A stretch of DNA of 64,000 nt from Bugula neritina (Eukaryota > Bryozoa > Gymnolaemata > Cheilostomatida > Bugulidae). Location of the stretch: the NCBI GenBank assembly GCA_964035545.1, contig OZ037766.1:30899273-30963272 (forward strand), written 5' to 3'. The translations under genes and the position numbers were made by a program. The notes under the pieces are model-generated. The model worked only from the letters and a program-made list of their open reading frames with translations. It made no database searches and had not been told where the DNA came from. Below, one piece after another: positions 53,015 through 64,000 of the stretch. Position 1 is the first letter of the stretch. The number at the start of each line of letters is the position of its first letter.

Positions 53015-54244
53015 GCCAAACCTCTGTCAATTAGTTTTTTTTTTCTGTATGCATGTTGATGTTTATGATTGATAAAAGTTGTGAAACAATAAATTTTATG
53101 GATTCGTATTTTTTAAAAGTTGTTTGTTTAAGTTATATGATGTAACTTATATCCGCAACATTAAATTAGCAATTATACATGTACATAATTGTTTAGATAA
53201 TAGTATGAATTGTCCTCTCATAAGCCAATTGTAAAAAGTGGAAGGTCAACATTGGGAAAACCAAGTATAGCCTTAAAATATGTGTAACTGCTAAATGGAA
53301 ATTACGTCTTAATACTTTCTTTACTGCATGTAGCATTTTTCAGCTTAATTTGTTATACTTCTATACAGTACGCCAAGAAGTAAGTGCATCTTTAGTGCAA
53401 AATATGCGTATGTTAAGTATAATTTTAAGTTATTGAAGTCATTTTTACAAATTATATTTTAATTGTTTTGAAATCAGAAAAAATTATTTTAATATAATTT
53501 GTACTGAATTGTGTTGCTTACTCACAACTTGTGTATCTTGAAAATAGTTTATGATACAACACTATAATGACACAAAGTGCTGAACATTGTTATAGCAGTG
53601 GCTTGCGAAAGTTTTCCAAAGAATGGGTTGGTAATCACTCAACCAAAGCTGGTGACAAAACTTACACTGAATAACACTCTGTTTCCATTATAGCATTATT
53701 CGTATGAGATTTTTATTTGCCTAATAGAAATATTTATACGTTGAATGAAGCCGCAACTATAAGTTAATGTAAACCATAGTTAATCCATACGAACATTCAT
53801 TTGAATAGTATGCAGTTATGGAAACACAGTGTATATGAAGAAACATATCCTAAACTCAGCCTATATTATAAGTATATTCAATTGTTGTACTTAGCCAAAC
53901 TAACACTTTTAAAGTCCTATTATGCATAAAATATTGTATACTTCTAAGACTTTTATATTTCCAGCAAATTTACAGAACTGATCACATTATAAGCTAACCA
54001 ATCTTGTATAGCAGAAGTAGTATCATTGGAATAATTTATTATAATAAAAGCAAACTATTTTTATTTAAGTATAATATTTCTATAGCAAAATCATGAACAT
54101 AACAAAATATTTCAGACCGAAATGGTTTTATTTTTGGCTTCACATAACTCTATGACAAGCTTCATAAAGGTCCAAAAATACCTCTAATTTAAAAATAAAA
54201 AAAGTTAAGAATTTCAAAGTGCTGGCACAAAAACTTCAATCAAC

Positions 54245-56980
54245 ATGTTTCCGAGCTCAAGATACATCGAGAAGAACCAGCTGTGCCAAGTAGAGCAGCT
54301 GATCATATCTCTGACAGAAATATTGTAAGTTTATTATTGCAGCTTTTAAATTACTTTTTTTAGAATTTCCATTTTTTTAAATTCCTTATTGTATAGCATT
54401 ATATAAATAAGCTTTATTGTGCACAAAAAATGTTAACTGATTGCATCATAGAGACAACAATATGTACATATGCCATAAGCTTTTTCTCTAAAAGCTTGCA
54501 TATCAACAATGCCATAAAATAACACTTAATTAACACATATATATATACATTACATAACATTGAAGTCAAATCTTATTATAGTATTATCATTTTACCATGT
54601 ATACTACTTTAAAGATATACATATGTCACAATCCAAAATTATATAATATATAATTAAGTTTTAGGAAAAATTTACATTATTATGCATTTACCTGCCATTC
54701 TTGTATTTGACTGCTAACAGGTTAAAGAGTTACCGTAACCCTTGCAACCAAACTCAAATAGACTATGTCATATTGCAAGCTACAATAAACAAATCTGTCT
54801 CTCCAGCAGTGGACCCGAAAGTCGTTGGGAGGTTCAGAAGTATTGGTGAGTATAAATATTGTTTTGTGTTTTGTTTTTAAAAATAGGGGCAGCCGTGGTT
54901 TAAGGGTTATAGAGCAATTTTGCTTAGTAAACCCGAATTATGGGTCCATCCGGACAAAGGCCATTGGTGATGTTAAAAAGAGCATGGAGTCATTATTGCT
55001 TTTGTGTCTCATCTTACTAAGTCCTTAGCTCAATTTAACAAACATTCCTTACTCTCAGGTGTTTCTCACAGGGATGGTAAGAAAAAAGTTTTGCGAGTTT
55101 TGTGCTTTAAAAATAGTTTGAACAAGTTTTGAATAAGTTCTTTTGCTAAGTGTGCAGCCTATAAAAAACTTTAACCTTCATCAACCATGACTGCTGTGTG
55201 TAAACGTCTTTACAAGTGTTATTGTTTTACAGTATTCAGCCGAATGATACTGTCTAAAGATGATTCTTATTCCCAGTACATCTCTGAGTCTACTGTAAAC
55301 AGCATCTGCAGAAGCCTGAACATCGAACAAGCGCAGATAAATTACAAAAAGCTCTTAAGTTGTGCAATGGACTTAAACAAGAGAACGCTGAGCTCGCTGT
55401 GTGCTGTACGTATAAACTTGGAAAATTTTTATTTTTATATTTACTCATTAGTGAAAATGTTTAAACATTGCAAATATATCCATTTGTGTGGATACTAACG
55501 AGATTTGAGTTTTTTATTCAGCGTGCTAGCATAATTTGCCTAGTAAAATCTTTTCTTCTACAGGGCTATAAGGTATTATAAAAATATATATTTCAATTAT
55601 TATAACTTAACTATAAAATTAATATTAAACCCAGAAATCGAACATGCAGTCATCCAAATTCCTAATACACAAAATATTGCACAAATTTTAGCCTTTTCAG
55701 GGTCTAAAATTTTTCCTATGTTTACACTTATACTGTAGCTCTAAATATCTACCAAGCTTGCAAACACATTTACACTGTTTTATGCTATAAATATAGTGTT
55801 TTATTACATACCAGTTAGTAAAATTGGAAAGTCAAATAAAACAGTTATAGAACTTTAAAAGTCATGATAGAATTGTCTAGAATATTGAAGGATTCAATTT
55901 AATTGGTTATGCATATTTGTAGAATACGCTTTGTTACTGCGTGTATATGTTTTTGTAAATGAAATCATTTTACTATTTTGCTAAAAGTTTTAAGTTTGTC
56001 ACCATCTCACTTACAGTAAATATTTACATATGTAGGCAATAGCGATGGGGCCATAATAGCGATTATATGTAACTATAAGTTTGTTTAATAAAAACGTAAT
56101 AATAACTCTATACATGTAATTAGACATATAATTTAATTAAAGCATTATACTAGAACTAACTTAACGTTGATTTTTATTCAGCTGCTCGCAATCACAATGA
56201 CATTGATAGAGCAAGTGGCAAAGGATCAGGAATGTCCACAAGACAGAGCATTCAATTTGATTAACTGGTTTAAAGAAGTCATCACAGATGGGCAGCAGAC
56301 CACTTACTGGATTAAATGGCTGCTTTCTATTGGAGGATTGGTAAGTCACATGACTTTGTAGTAGCAAGTAACGAATATAACAATATTGCTGTACGACTAA
56401 CTGAAATTTAGTATAAATACTAAAAGGATATAACGTTGTACTTAAATATTACTACTATAGGAAACTATAACAGTGGTATTAAAAGAACATTCTTTATACT
56501 ACAATATGATTTAACTTATAAATTTTTGAGCACCCGCTATATTAGTTTAATTTTACCAATGTCCCTTGATTGCACAAACCCAATATAATAATTAAAAATC
56601 TCTTTCTTATCGCATTATTTTTCAGGATGTTTCTTTTATAGTGTTTTGTAAATAACAATTTTTCATCTATTTTAAAAAAATAATGTTTTGTTCTAAAAAG
56701 CGACCAATAATCATGATTTCAGAGAACAATATTGAAGCTTCCAGATTATTCTGACTATTGCCAACCTAGCGATCTTTCTGCGGAGTGGTCGACAGAGTGG
56801 TCCATCCAGCAAATTACTAAGAACACAGCTTGTATTATGAGTAAGATGCAAATGGTGCAACGTCAATTGGCTGACAGCCAACAGGTTGGGCAGAGGGTTG
56901 ACGAATCATGTAACGAACAGAAAAGCCTAACAGTAGATGGTATGGCGGCTTTCCATAACTGGTACCAAATGGAATGTTGA
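54245..56980 (+). CDS. Bcl-2-like protein 5 of cluster (264 aa)
   Basis: Exons 54245-54324, 54721-54845, 55233-55405, 56182-56340 and 56723-56980; phases 2, 1, 0, 0; 795 bases. Exon 2 (125 bases) and exon 4 (159 bases) equal the lengths in genes 2 and 1. The alpha5-like helix is LLAITMTLIEQV, alpha6-like is NLINWFKEVIT, and BH2 is WIKWLLSIGGL with the conserved Trp and the intron after GGL. BH1 is badly diverged (AMDLNKRTLSSLCA). The 85-residue last exon is Gln/Ser-rich and helical, without a membrane anchor. A SINE has inserted in intron 2, about 40 bases after the donor. Confidence 0.65.
54886..55083 (+). mobile_element. tRNA-derived SINE in intron of Bcl-2-like gene 5
   Basis: Starts GGGGCAGCCGTGGTTTAAGG, carries the body ACAAAGGCCATTGGTGATGTT and ends GTGTTTCTCACAGGGATGG. 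Same orientation as the host gene. Confidence 0.75.
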
Positions 56981-56999
56981 TCTCAAGATGGAGTGATAA

Positions 57000-58560
57000 A
57001 ATTTTCTATTCAGCTGAGACAACTCTGAGATTACAATAACTGGACACAAGTTTACTAATTTTTATTGCTGTTGCAATAAACAAAACAAAGACATATAGTT
57101 TTTATATAGTATTATATTTCTCAAGTTAAATTATAGTAACTTCACAGTTATTTTAAATATTTTTAATGATATTCTTTTGAAATAGTAGTAAAATAAATGT
57201 TGAAAATAGTGCAATAACTTCAAATTATTTTTTACTAAAATAAAAATCATAATAGAGTAATAATGTATTGCATATTTATGATTGAGAAGCACCAATCTAA
57301 TAATAATAAGATTTTTTTTGTAAAAAAAATTATAAATAAAGTTAAATTCAGGCAAATATGAAACTTTGTGCAATAAAAACATTAATTATATAAGTGCTTC
57401 CAAAATTTGCTGATCAATAAGGTCTGGTGTCTTTTTTTATAGTGCTTTAGCAAACTCAATAAACTATTATTGATATTAAACAATGCCTAAAACAAGCCAA
57501 TCAGAAGAGCTAAAGTATGCAGAAAAGAAAACAAATCCAGAAGATGATGATTATGTATATTAGCTGACCACTGATTGTCAATGTACTGCTACATTTAAAT
57601 AGGTATAGCAGATACTTTAAGAAATGAATTATATATTTTTTATGGTTACAATTTAAAAGATTGAAATTCTATATAGATTGTCACATGTTGGTCAACAAAA
57701 TCACACTTATTTTGCATGCTTAACAAAAAACTAAGTTAAATTGATGCGGAAACTCATCTATTATAGCCAAAGCATCATCTTTTCAATGTGGAATTCTACA
57801 ACCGAATGTCATAGCCTTGGAGGTTGTAATGAAATAAAGCCAATTGAACTTACTGGAAAGCATATAATAATAAGAAAAATTCAAGCAAGTTTATAGTCAC
57901 TTATATCTCTGTGAGAAACCCCTAATGGAAATAAAGGTTTTTGTTAAAGCTGGCTAAGGTCTATAATAATTTAAATGAAGCACACGAAGCAATTATGACT
58001 GGATGCTCTTATTCCTAACATCACCAATGACCTTTGTCCGGCTCGAACCCATGACCCTGTGTTTACTAAGCAAAATCTCTAACCCCTAGACCATGGCTGC
58101 TCCCAAAGGCATATTATAATAAGGTTGAACAAAAAGTCTAAGGCTATGAGAAGAGCTAGTTGTAGTAATCTAAATAGTATAAACAACTAAGATGAACCTG
58201 CTTTGTCTTCAAATTGATGAATTCATAGATTATACATGCTCATTACTATTTAAAAGAATCTAGCTTCATTAAATTATTCTATCGTGCGACATAAAGTTAT
58301 AAAACTTCTAAGGCAAAAAATTTAAATTAAAAGCAAGTTTACTTGAATTACTAATGTTTGATACGATGCCAGTAATTCTTCAATAACCATATATTCAAAA
58401 ATAAGTATAAAGGTAATAAAATTTAACTTTAACTTATATGATTTTGACAACACTTTTGTCTGTTTTGATTTGAAACTGTAGCTTTTTATTATAGTATTTA
58501 AAACATTTTAGTTTAAATTCTTGAACTATCAAGTTATTTTGAAAAATAGTTGATTGCGTG
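57000..58560. other. Intergenic DNA between Bcl-2-like genes 5 and 6
   Basis: AT-rich and without a supported gene, apart from the SINE at 57882-58104. Confidence 0.55.
57882..58104 (-). mobile_element. tRNA-derived SINE, best-preserved copy
   Basis: On the minus strand it starts GGGAGCAGCCATGGTCTAGG, with A-box-like TGGTCTAGGGG and B-box-like GGTTCGAGCC separated as in a tRNA, then the common body, ending ATAAGTGACTATAAACTTGC. About 220 bp. Confidence 0.8.
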
Positions 58561-58572
58561 CCAAATAAAAGT

Positions 58573-60962
58573 ATGGCAGGATGTGCAACTCCTTATACTA
58601 TACGAACAGTCACTGTAGCACTAGTTAGGAGAAGGTAACTCCCTATTTATACAAGTGCACAATGATGTTATATATGCAAAGATTAGAAACCAAGTAATAT
58701 GTTATTCCCTTAAATGCTGCACAGTCACATAAACCCAAATCTTAGTTTTTTTAAGAAACTTTAATCTTTAATCTTCGAGCTTCTGGCTGCCAACTATCTG
58801 CATACAATTAGAAATATACTTTTTAAACAACATGATGGATTTTACCTATCATTTATTCATTTTCACATTGTTAGAAAGCTTAGTACTCTTGTACTTTACA
58901 AAGCAAGGGCATACTTTAATCTAAAACAAGTCCAAAATTCTTATAAGATAAAGATTTACTATGATTGCATCACATCTAAAATTATATACATTTTGAGCAG
59001 CTTTTTGTCAGTCATTTAAAAGATATTGCATTAAGGTGCAAGATATTAGTTGAAGTTTGCACATTTCAAGCTGTCCTGCTGATGAATAAATTACTAGCTA
59101 GGTGGTAAAACTTCTGTACTTATAAAAGTCTGAGTGTTATTGGTTGAAATAAACTATAATCTGATCTACATAAACAAGTTAAGCAGATTGATAGTAAGTT
59201 GTTGTACTATATAGACTGAGAGAGGCAGGACACCTTGCGGGGCAAGGAAGGAACCCTCGACTATTATATGCACTGTGTAAACTTCAGTCCCACGCTATCT
59301 CTGCTGATATAGACAATTCAGATCTCATCAACGCAATACGCTTAATAGGTGAGATATTTTATTTTCTATATATTATGCTTGTTATACATTGTAAGGAATT
59401 GTGGTTCCATCAGAAGTGGCACAACTCCCATATTTTACTTTCTATATATGCTTGCTATTACATATTTTAAGCACTAATTTTGTAACTTCGATTAAACCTG
59501 CCGTGTTTTTTTACAAGAAAAATATCTAGTAGTAAACTCAACTTTTAGAAAACATTTCTCACTTCGATTTTGAGAGAAACTATCTACGTTTTACAAGACA
59601 TATTATATTTACTGGCTGTGAAGATAAAGCTAAGCAAAAACTTATGAATCATTTGGAGAAAATACTACAAAATGGCCTTGGCTGGGATACAGTAGTGTCT
59701 GTAAGTATACTGAAAGAAATGCTGCTTTTATCAATCAAATGCTTTACTAAATTGGTGGCAATCCTTTTGCTCTACACTTGATGTTTATTTAAACTCAGCA
59801 AAATTATGTTTGGAAATATTACCTTTTGTAAAACAATCTAACATTATTATCAATCAATAGCACACAGGTCACATGTGATAAATGATATAAAATACAATAT
59901 ATATTTGTAAATAAATATTTATATGAACAAGTAATTGTTACAGCTGCTGATAAGTGTGAGTGTATTGGCTGAGCAATGTTACACAGTAAACTCTAACAGG
60001 ATGGTGGATATTGTTGAATGGTTTATGACGGAGTCCAGTATTTGTGGAATTGGCAGTGCGAATATAAATCGATGGCTAGAGTTCAAGGGAGGCTTTGTAA
60101 GTGTAAGAGGTGCTCAGCATGGGTTGAGGTTTTCATCTACTCTGAATGGAGAATATACTAATTTTTTATAATGCACTATTTATTGTAATTAATATTCATT
60201 GTTTTAATGGGACAATTTATGTGCTCTTAAAAGTATCTAATCAATACTCTTTCTGCTTTTAAAAATTGTGAAAATATAACCCCTGGTTTAAATCTGTTAT
60301 TAGCCATTATAAGTACATATAAAATAGCTCATTGTATGCACATGAAATAAAATAATTATGGGGATAAAAGAGGAGATAACTTTAAATAATCAAGTGAATT
60401 ACTCGACTGCTTTACTTTGACAATAAATTCATTTGTTGCGCGCAATTTTTGATTGATATTTTGGTAATTTCAAATTTGATTATATTTTGATATTTTATTT
60501 TGAGTGTGCCTCTTTCCATAATATCGTTCAAAATAATGTTTATACTCCCCATGTCAAGCAACATATCTTTCTATGTACAATTATATGCCATGGTATATAC
60601 TGTATTCTTTATAATTTCTATATCCTTGCATTAATTTCGATTTCTGAAACATTTCTATATATCGTTAAAACTTCCACATCTCTATGCAATTCCCTAAATC
60701 TTTTCAATTTAAAGATTGCTCTCATAATTAACTGAATGTCCAGCGTATTCATTTCATCAGCTATCAGTCTGTCACCATTTCAAGCTGAAAGTTGTTCTTA
60801 CAGGAACAGCTGGAAAAGATGCCGGTGGGTTTGCTAGGAGTGGATATGAAAGATTGTGGGGGCAATACCCTGGCTATGATTGCCCATAGAGTTGATGATA
60901 TTTTCACTAATGTACAGGAGATGGCAAGAACTCCTGGCAAAGGTAAAAGAAAATCAAGATAA
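58573..60962 (+). CDS. Bcl-2-like protein 6 of cluster, clearest BH1/BH2 (219 aa)
   Basis: Exons 58573-58634, 59215-59348, 59549-59700, 59944-60096 and 60804-60962; phases 2, 1, 0, 0; 660 bases. This member makes the family assignment clearest. LEKILQNGLGWDTVVS followed by LLISVSVLAEQC aligns with the BH1 pattern (L-F-x-D/S-G-x-N-W-G-R-V-V-A-L-L), keeping the Gly and Trp. The alpha6-like helix is DIVEWFMTESS. INRWLEFKGGF fits BH2 (RWIxxxGGW), and the intron follows GGF directly. Exon 2 is 134 bases, as in gene 1. The 52-residue last exon ends in a basic KGKRKSR tail instead of a membrane anchor. Whether it promotes or inhibits apoptosis cannot be read from the sequence. Confidence 0.72.
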
Positions 60963-60969
60963 TTGCAGA

Positions 60970-61555
60970 TAAAAGATAGTTGGTGCAACTAAAGATTGAG
61001 GCAAATCATTGAGGCAAATGAAGATAAAATCAGAGTCAATATGAGCTTACTGTACTATTATAAACATTTACATCATAGTTGTATGTATGACTAATCACCC
61101 AGGTGCTACACCATCATACAGCGACTAGAAATCAAGTATATTTCAACTTTTTAAAACAAGAAACCTAATAAAAGTAATAACAATGTTGACTTAACAAAAT
61201 TCTCATTACAAAACTTGTAGAAGTAGCAAACCAGCCCTTTGAGGGTCTGAATTAGACAAGAAGACAATTACTCTATAGAATCTTCCTACGTGAAACGCAC
61301 CCATAAACTAGGGTGTGAAGAAAGTCAAATTTTAATACTAAAGGTTTCTATAAGAATGAGATAACATGTGAGCTTTGGCTCCAGTGAGTGACAAGATGTA
61401 ACTTTCAAATTATTAACCACTTCACAATAAATAAAGTAATTGAATCTTTAAGGATCCATATATAAAATCAAATGACTGAAAAAAATTAAGGCCAAAATCC
61501 AATATAAAAATGACTATATTGTTAGGTTTAAAGTTAACTTTTTAACAAAAATAAA
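60970..61555. other. Intergenic region between converging genes
   Basis: Bcl-2-like gene 6 (plus) and ECHDC1 (minus) converge here, about 0.6 kb apart. No gene or obvious repeat was seen. Confidence 0.55.
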
Positions 61556-61560
61556 ATATT

Positions 61561-63719
61561 TCACTTCTTTTTGTGCTTAATATTTGATTTAAAGGCTTGC
61601 AAATTAGACTCGGCACCCCATAAACTTTTGAAAACATTTCTTTCATGCGTCACAGCTTCGGAGTAACTGAGTTTATGACTGTTAATTGCGACACTCTTTA
61701 GGCCACGTATAACGTGAGGTGCTAACCCTTTAAGTTTAGCTTCTATAACCTCCAGTGACAAGTCTAATAGAATGTCATCAGAGAGTTCTCCAGGTGGAGG
61801 TAATAAATAATCTACTAATCCTTTGGATAGGGCCGTGTTGGCATCCATCCCCTTCTCCATAAGCAAGATCTCTAAGGCTTTATGATAGCCCACTTTCTCA
61901 ACCAGATGTACAGCTCCTGCTAGGCCGGGTACTATGCCCATCCTACCCTGTAAACACATTCAATAAACTATTTGACGTCTTTGGCTATGAACTGTTTTTC
62001 TAGACACTCAAGACATGTGCCTTTTGTCACGGGAAAAGTATGCTGCTACTGTTTAAACGTAAAATCCTGCAGCATGCAACGTGTTTATTGTTGACTTATA
62101 GATACAGACTTATAATAATAGTTAAAGTGATATAAAAATAAGGAGATAACTCTACAGTTGCAGTGCATGCGTGTATAATATTTGCAGGCAAAGGGTGTAA
62201 GAAGCATGTTGCGTGAAATAATATTTTCTAAATAATGTAAACTCTGCAAGAGTTGGTAAAATATTTTTTTTCAAAATGCAGTGGTCAAAATAAACTGCAT
62301 ACATACTATATATACATTATATATAAACTATATACATGTATCACATATTACATTAAACTGTTGCTGTAGGTAGATTGAGTTAAATGAAATGTATAAGTAT
62401 AAAATATATAACAAAATCTTTAAAATTACATTTTTAACAGTAGAAAAACTTAGTAAATTGACAGCCGGTGATGTTATAAAGTTGTATAATATACTCGGTG
62501 CTTACAAACCTGAATGAATTGTATGTTAGTCTGTGGTGAGGCTATAACAAAATCACAGGCTACTAGTATCTCAGCACCACCTCCTAGTATGTTACCTACA
62601 TATATTAGTATATTAGTATTATTATATATTCCGAGTAGGTTACCTGCTATATATCATTTTTATGTTTTACTATTATTACTGTATTATTATTCCATTATAT
62701 TATTATTACTGTGTTACTATTTTATTATGTTGAATTATTATTACTGTTATATTATTTTATATCATTACTGTATTAATATTGTATCATTAGTATTATTGTA
62801 ATGTTATCCGATTATACCGTAAATATTATAATTGCATTGAAACTATGCATATTACAAAGAAAATATGAAATCCCTATTCAAAGAAATTACATTAATTGCC
62901 TCCTCAGCTCTAACCCTAATACTAATAATATACTACCATTTAATTACAGCAAGCAACTAAATAATTAGAGCTGAAATTACACTCTAACTGCTAGCTCTTG
63001 GATAGAGGAGGTTAGATCTGCATGCTCTGCTAACTATAATATACCATCACACCTTGTACAGCGGCGTAGGTAGGTGTGGGAAGGTGTCTGAGTGAACACA
63101 ATGTCTCCTGCATGAAATAACTAAACCTCTCCCCATTCGCAGGGTCGGCCATTCTCTTCACCATGTTCAAATCAGCTCCAGCACAGAAATGTCCTGTGAG
63201 AAATGCAAGTGTTTGTAGCTATTTTATCTATTGGTCAGTTGAATATGATTCAGTAGTATTCAGTCAGCGTGTATAGTTTTCCCCAATACAATTTTTTATA
63301 AAAAAATCACTGTAAATACTACTTTTTGGAGTCATGTGCACAAGCAAAGAAATTTTACAATTTTCCTACATATAATAATATTATATATTTGAACATTTTT
63401 GCCTTACTTTTATATTTTTTAAAATTGATTATTATAATGATATTACACATTGTACTTTTCTCTCATTTCAGAATTTCATTAAACTTACTGAATACTTAGT
63501 AAGCAACATTTTTGTGCAGATCAAAGTCAGATTAAGGTGAAATACTCAACATTTATATTTCGCCAAAAACTAAAAGACTACACTTGAATGGCAAATTAGC
63601 TGTCTATTGTTGAATAAGATACCAACACTAACCTTGAAGACCTCTAACAACAACTGCCTTATGCTGCTCGCTAGTAGAAAGTTGGCGTATGATGTCATAG
63701 AGGGACACGCACATGCTTC
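61561..63719 (-). CDS. ECHDC1: Ethylmalonyl-CoA decarboxylase-like, 3' four exons (5' partial)
   Basis: Exons, 5' to 3': 63719-63633, 63193-63053, 62595-62510 and 61947-61561, all phase-consistent. It is a crotonase-fold enzyme. Recognisable pieces are KAVVVRGLQGHFCAGADLNM (the CoA/oxyanion-loop region), VQGNILGGGAEILVACDF (the GGG-A-E motif of the second oxyanion-hole strand), QGRMGIVPG and the C-terminal ERNVFKSLWGAESNLQAF. These match ECHDC1, a metabolite-proofreading enzyme that decarboxylates ethylmalonyl-CoA (and methylmalonyl-CoA), better than generic enoyl-CoA hydratases, which differ at the C-terminus. The 62595 acceptor was preferred to one at 62583 because it restores the VQGxxLGGG motif. 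Remaining 5' exons lie beyond 63720. Confidence 0.85.
62600..62830. repeat. Imperfect TAT/ATTACTG simple repeat in ECHDC1 intron
   Basis: Degenerate TATTATTACTGT repeats. The long frame running through it is low-complexity and not a gene. Confidence 0.7.
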
Positions 63720-64000
63720 CTATAACATGTTTTTAGTGCTAGAGCGTATTACAAAGATATAACTCTAAGTAGAACAGAGTATTGTATAGAATCATGTCAA
63801 ATCATGACGTAAACCTTGACGCAAAAAATGATAAATAAAAGGAAGAATTATTCAAGTAACAAAAATTGACTTAAAATAAGTTTGAAAGTTGAAACCAAGA
63901 TTGAATTACAAGATTTCTTGTTACATGCATAGAATAACCCTTAAGAGAAGGATCCAACTTAGTTAGAAAATCAGATCAGCTGTATATTAGTTTGCTGGTG

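Noticed and set aside
57882-58104. Functional tRNA gene from the A- and B-box-like head
   Set aside because: The head continues into a repeated non-tRNA body present in other copies, and no clean cloverleaf was seen. It is a SINE.
62514-62801. 95-residue hydrophobic frame
   Set aside because: Low-complexity TAT-rich repeat in an ECHDC1 intron, overlapping a real minus-strand exon.

Overview
This is an AT-rich stretch of an animal nuclear genome. Its genes are split by many spliceosomal introns (GT...AG), and it carries long TA, CA and GATT microsatellites, tRNA-derived SINEs, a retroelement remnant and two hammerhead-ribozyme repeats. An EGF-receptor-like gene, an ethylmalonyl-CoA decarboxylase gene and Bcl-2-fold genes make it metazoan. 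The cysteine-rich peptide array and the ribozyme repeats would fit a marine invertebrate, perhaps a lophotrochozoan, but the species cannot be named from the sequence. Exon models were built by eye from splice sites, reading-frame phase and agreement between paralogues.

Layout. 1-2.75 kb: 3' end of a retroelement with two zinc-knuckle ORFs and a probable LTR, but no visible polymerase. 3.0-28.1 kb: tandem array of a secreted, cationic, six-cysteine peptide family, with four apparently intact genes (ATGs at 11367, 17691, 21478 and 25768), a decayed signal-peptide exon at 3062, decayed mature-peptide pieces at 14.7 and 15.3 kb, and a gene-less fifth unit at about 27.4-28.1 kb. All four genes share a TATA promoter, a non-coding first exon and a separate mature-peptide exon. 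Hammerhead ribozyme repeats embedded in (TA)n lie upstream of the first gene and inside intron 1 of the fourth.

28.8-38.6 kb, minus strand: a 14-exon gene for an 887-residue receptor-like protein. It has a signal peptide, an EGFR/insulin-receptor type cysteine-rich block, one receptor-L domain, a second cysteine-rich block, about 230 residues of unrecognised extracellular sequence, one membrane helix and a tyrosine-rich tail. The first L domain and the kinase are absent.

39.4-61.0 kb, plus strand: six head-to-tail genes with the same five-exon plan and the same intron phases (2, 1, 0, 0). Their central exons resemble the BH1-alpha5-alpha6-BH2 core of Bcl-2 proteins, and the last intron follows the BH2 'GG[FLW]' triplet as in vertebrate BCL2. 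The proteins are highly divergent from one another, lack an obvious C-terminal membrane anchor and end in unrelated tails. This previously uncharacterised-looking Bcl-2-like cluster is the main discovery candidate.

61.5 kb to the end, minus strand: the last four exons of an ECHDC1-like gene, whose 5' exons lie beyond the window.

The three clusters suggest, as inference only, a neighbourhood rich in fast-evolving host-defence, signalling and cell-death genes. No functional link between them is shown by the sequence.
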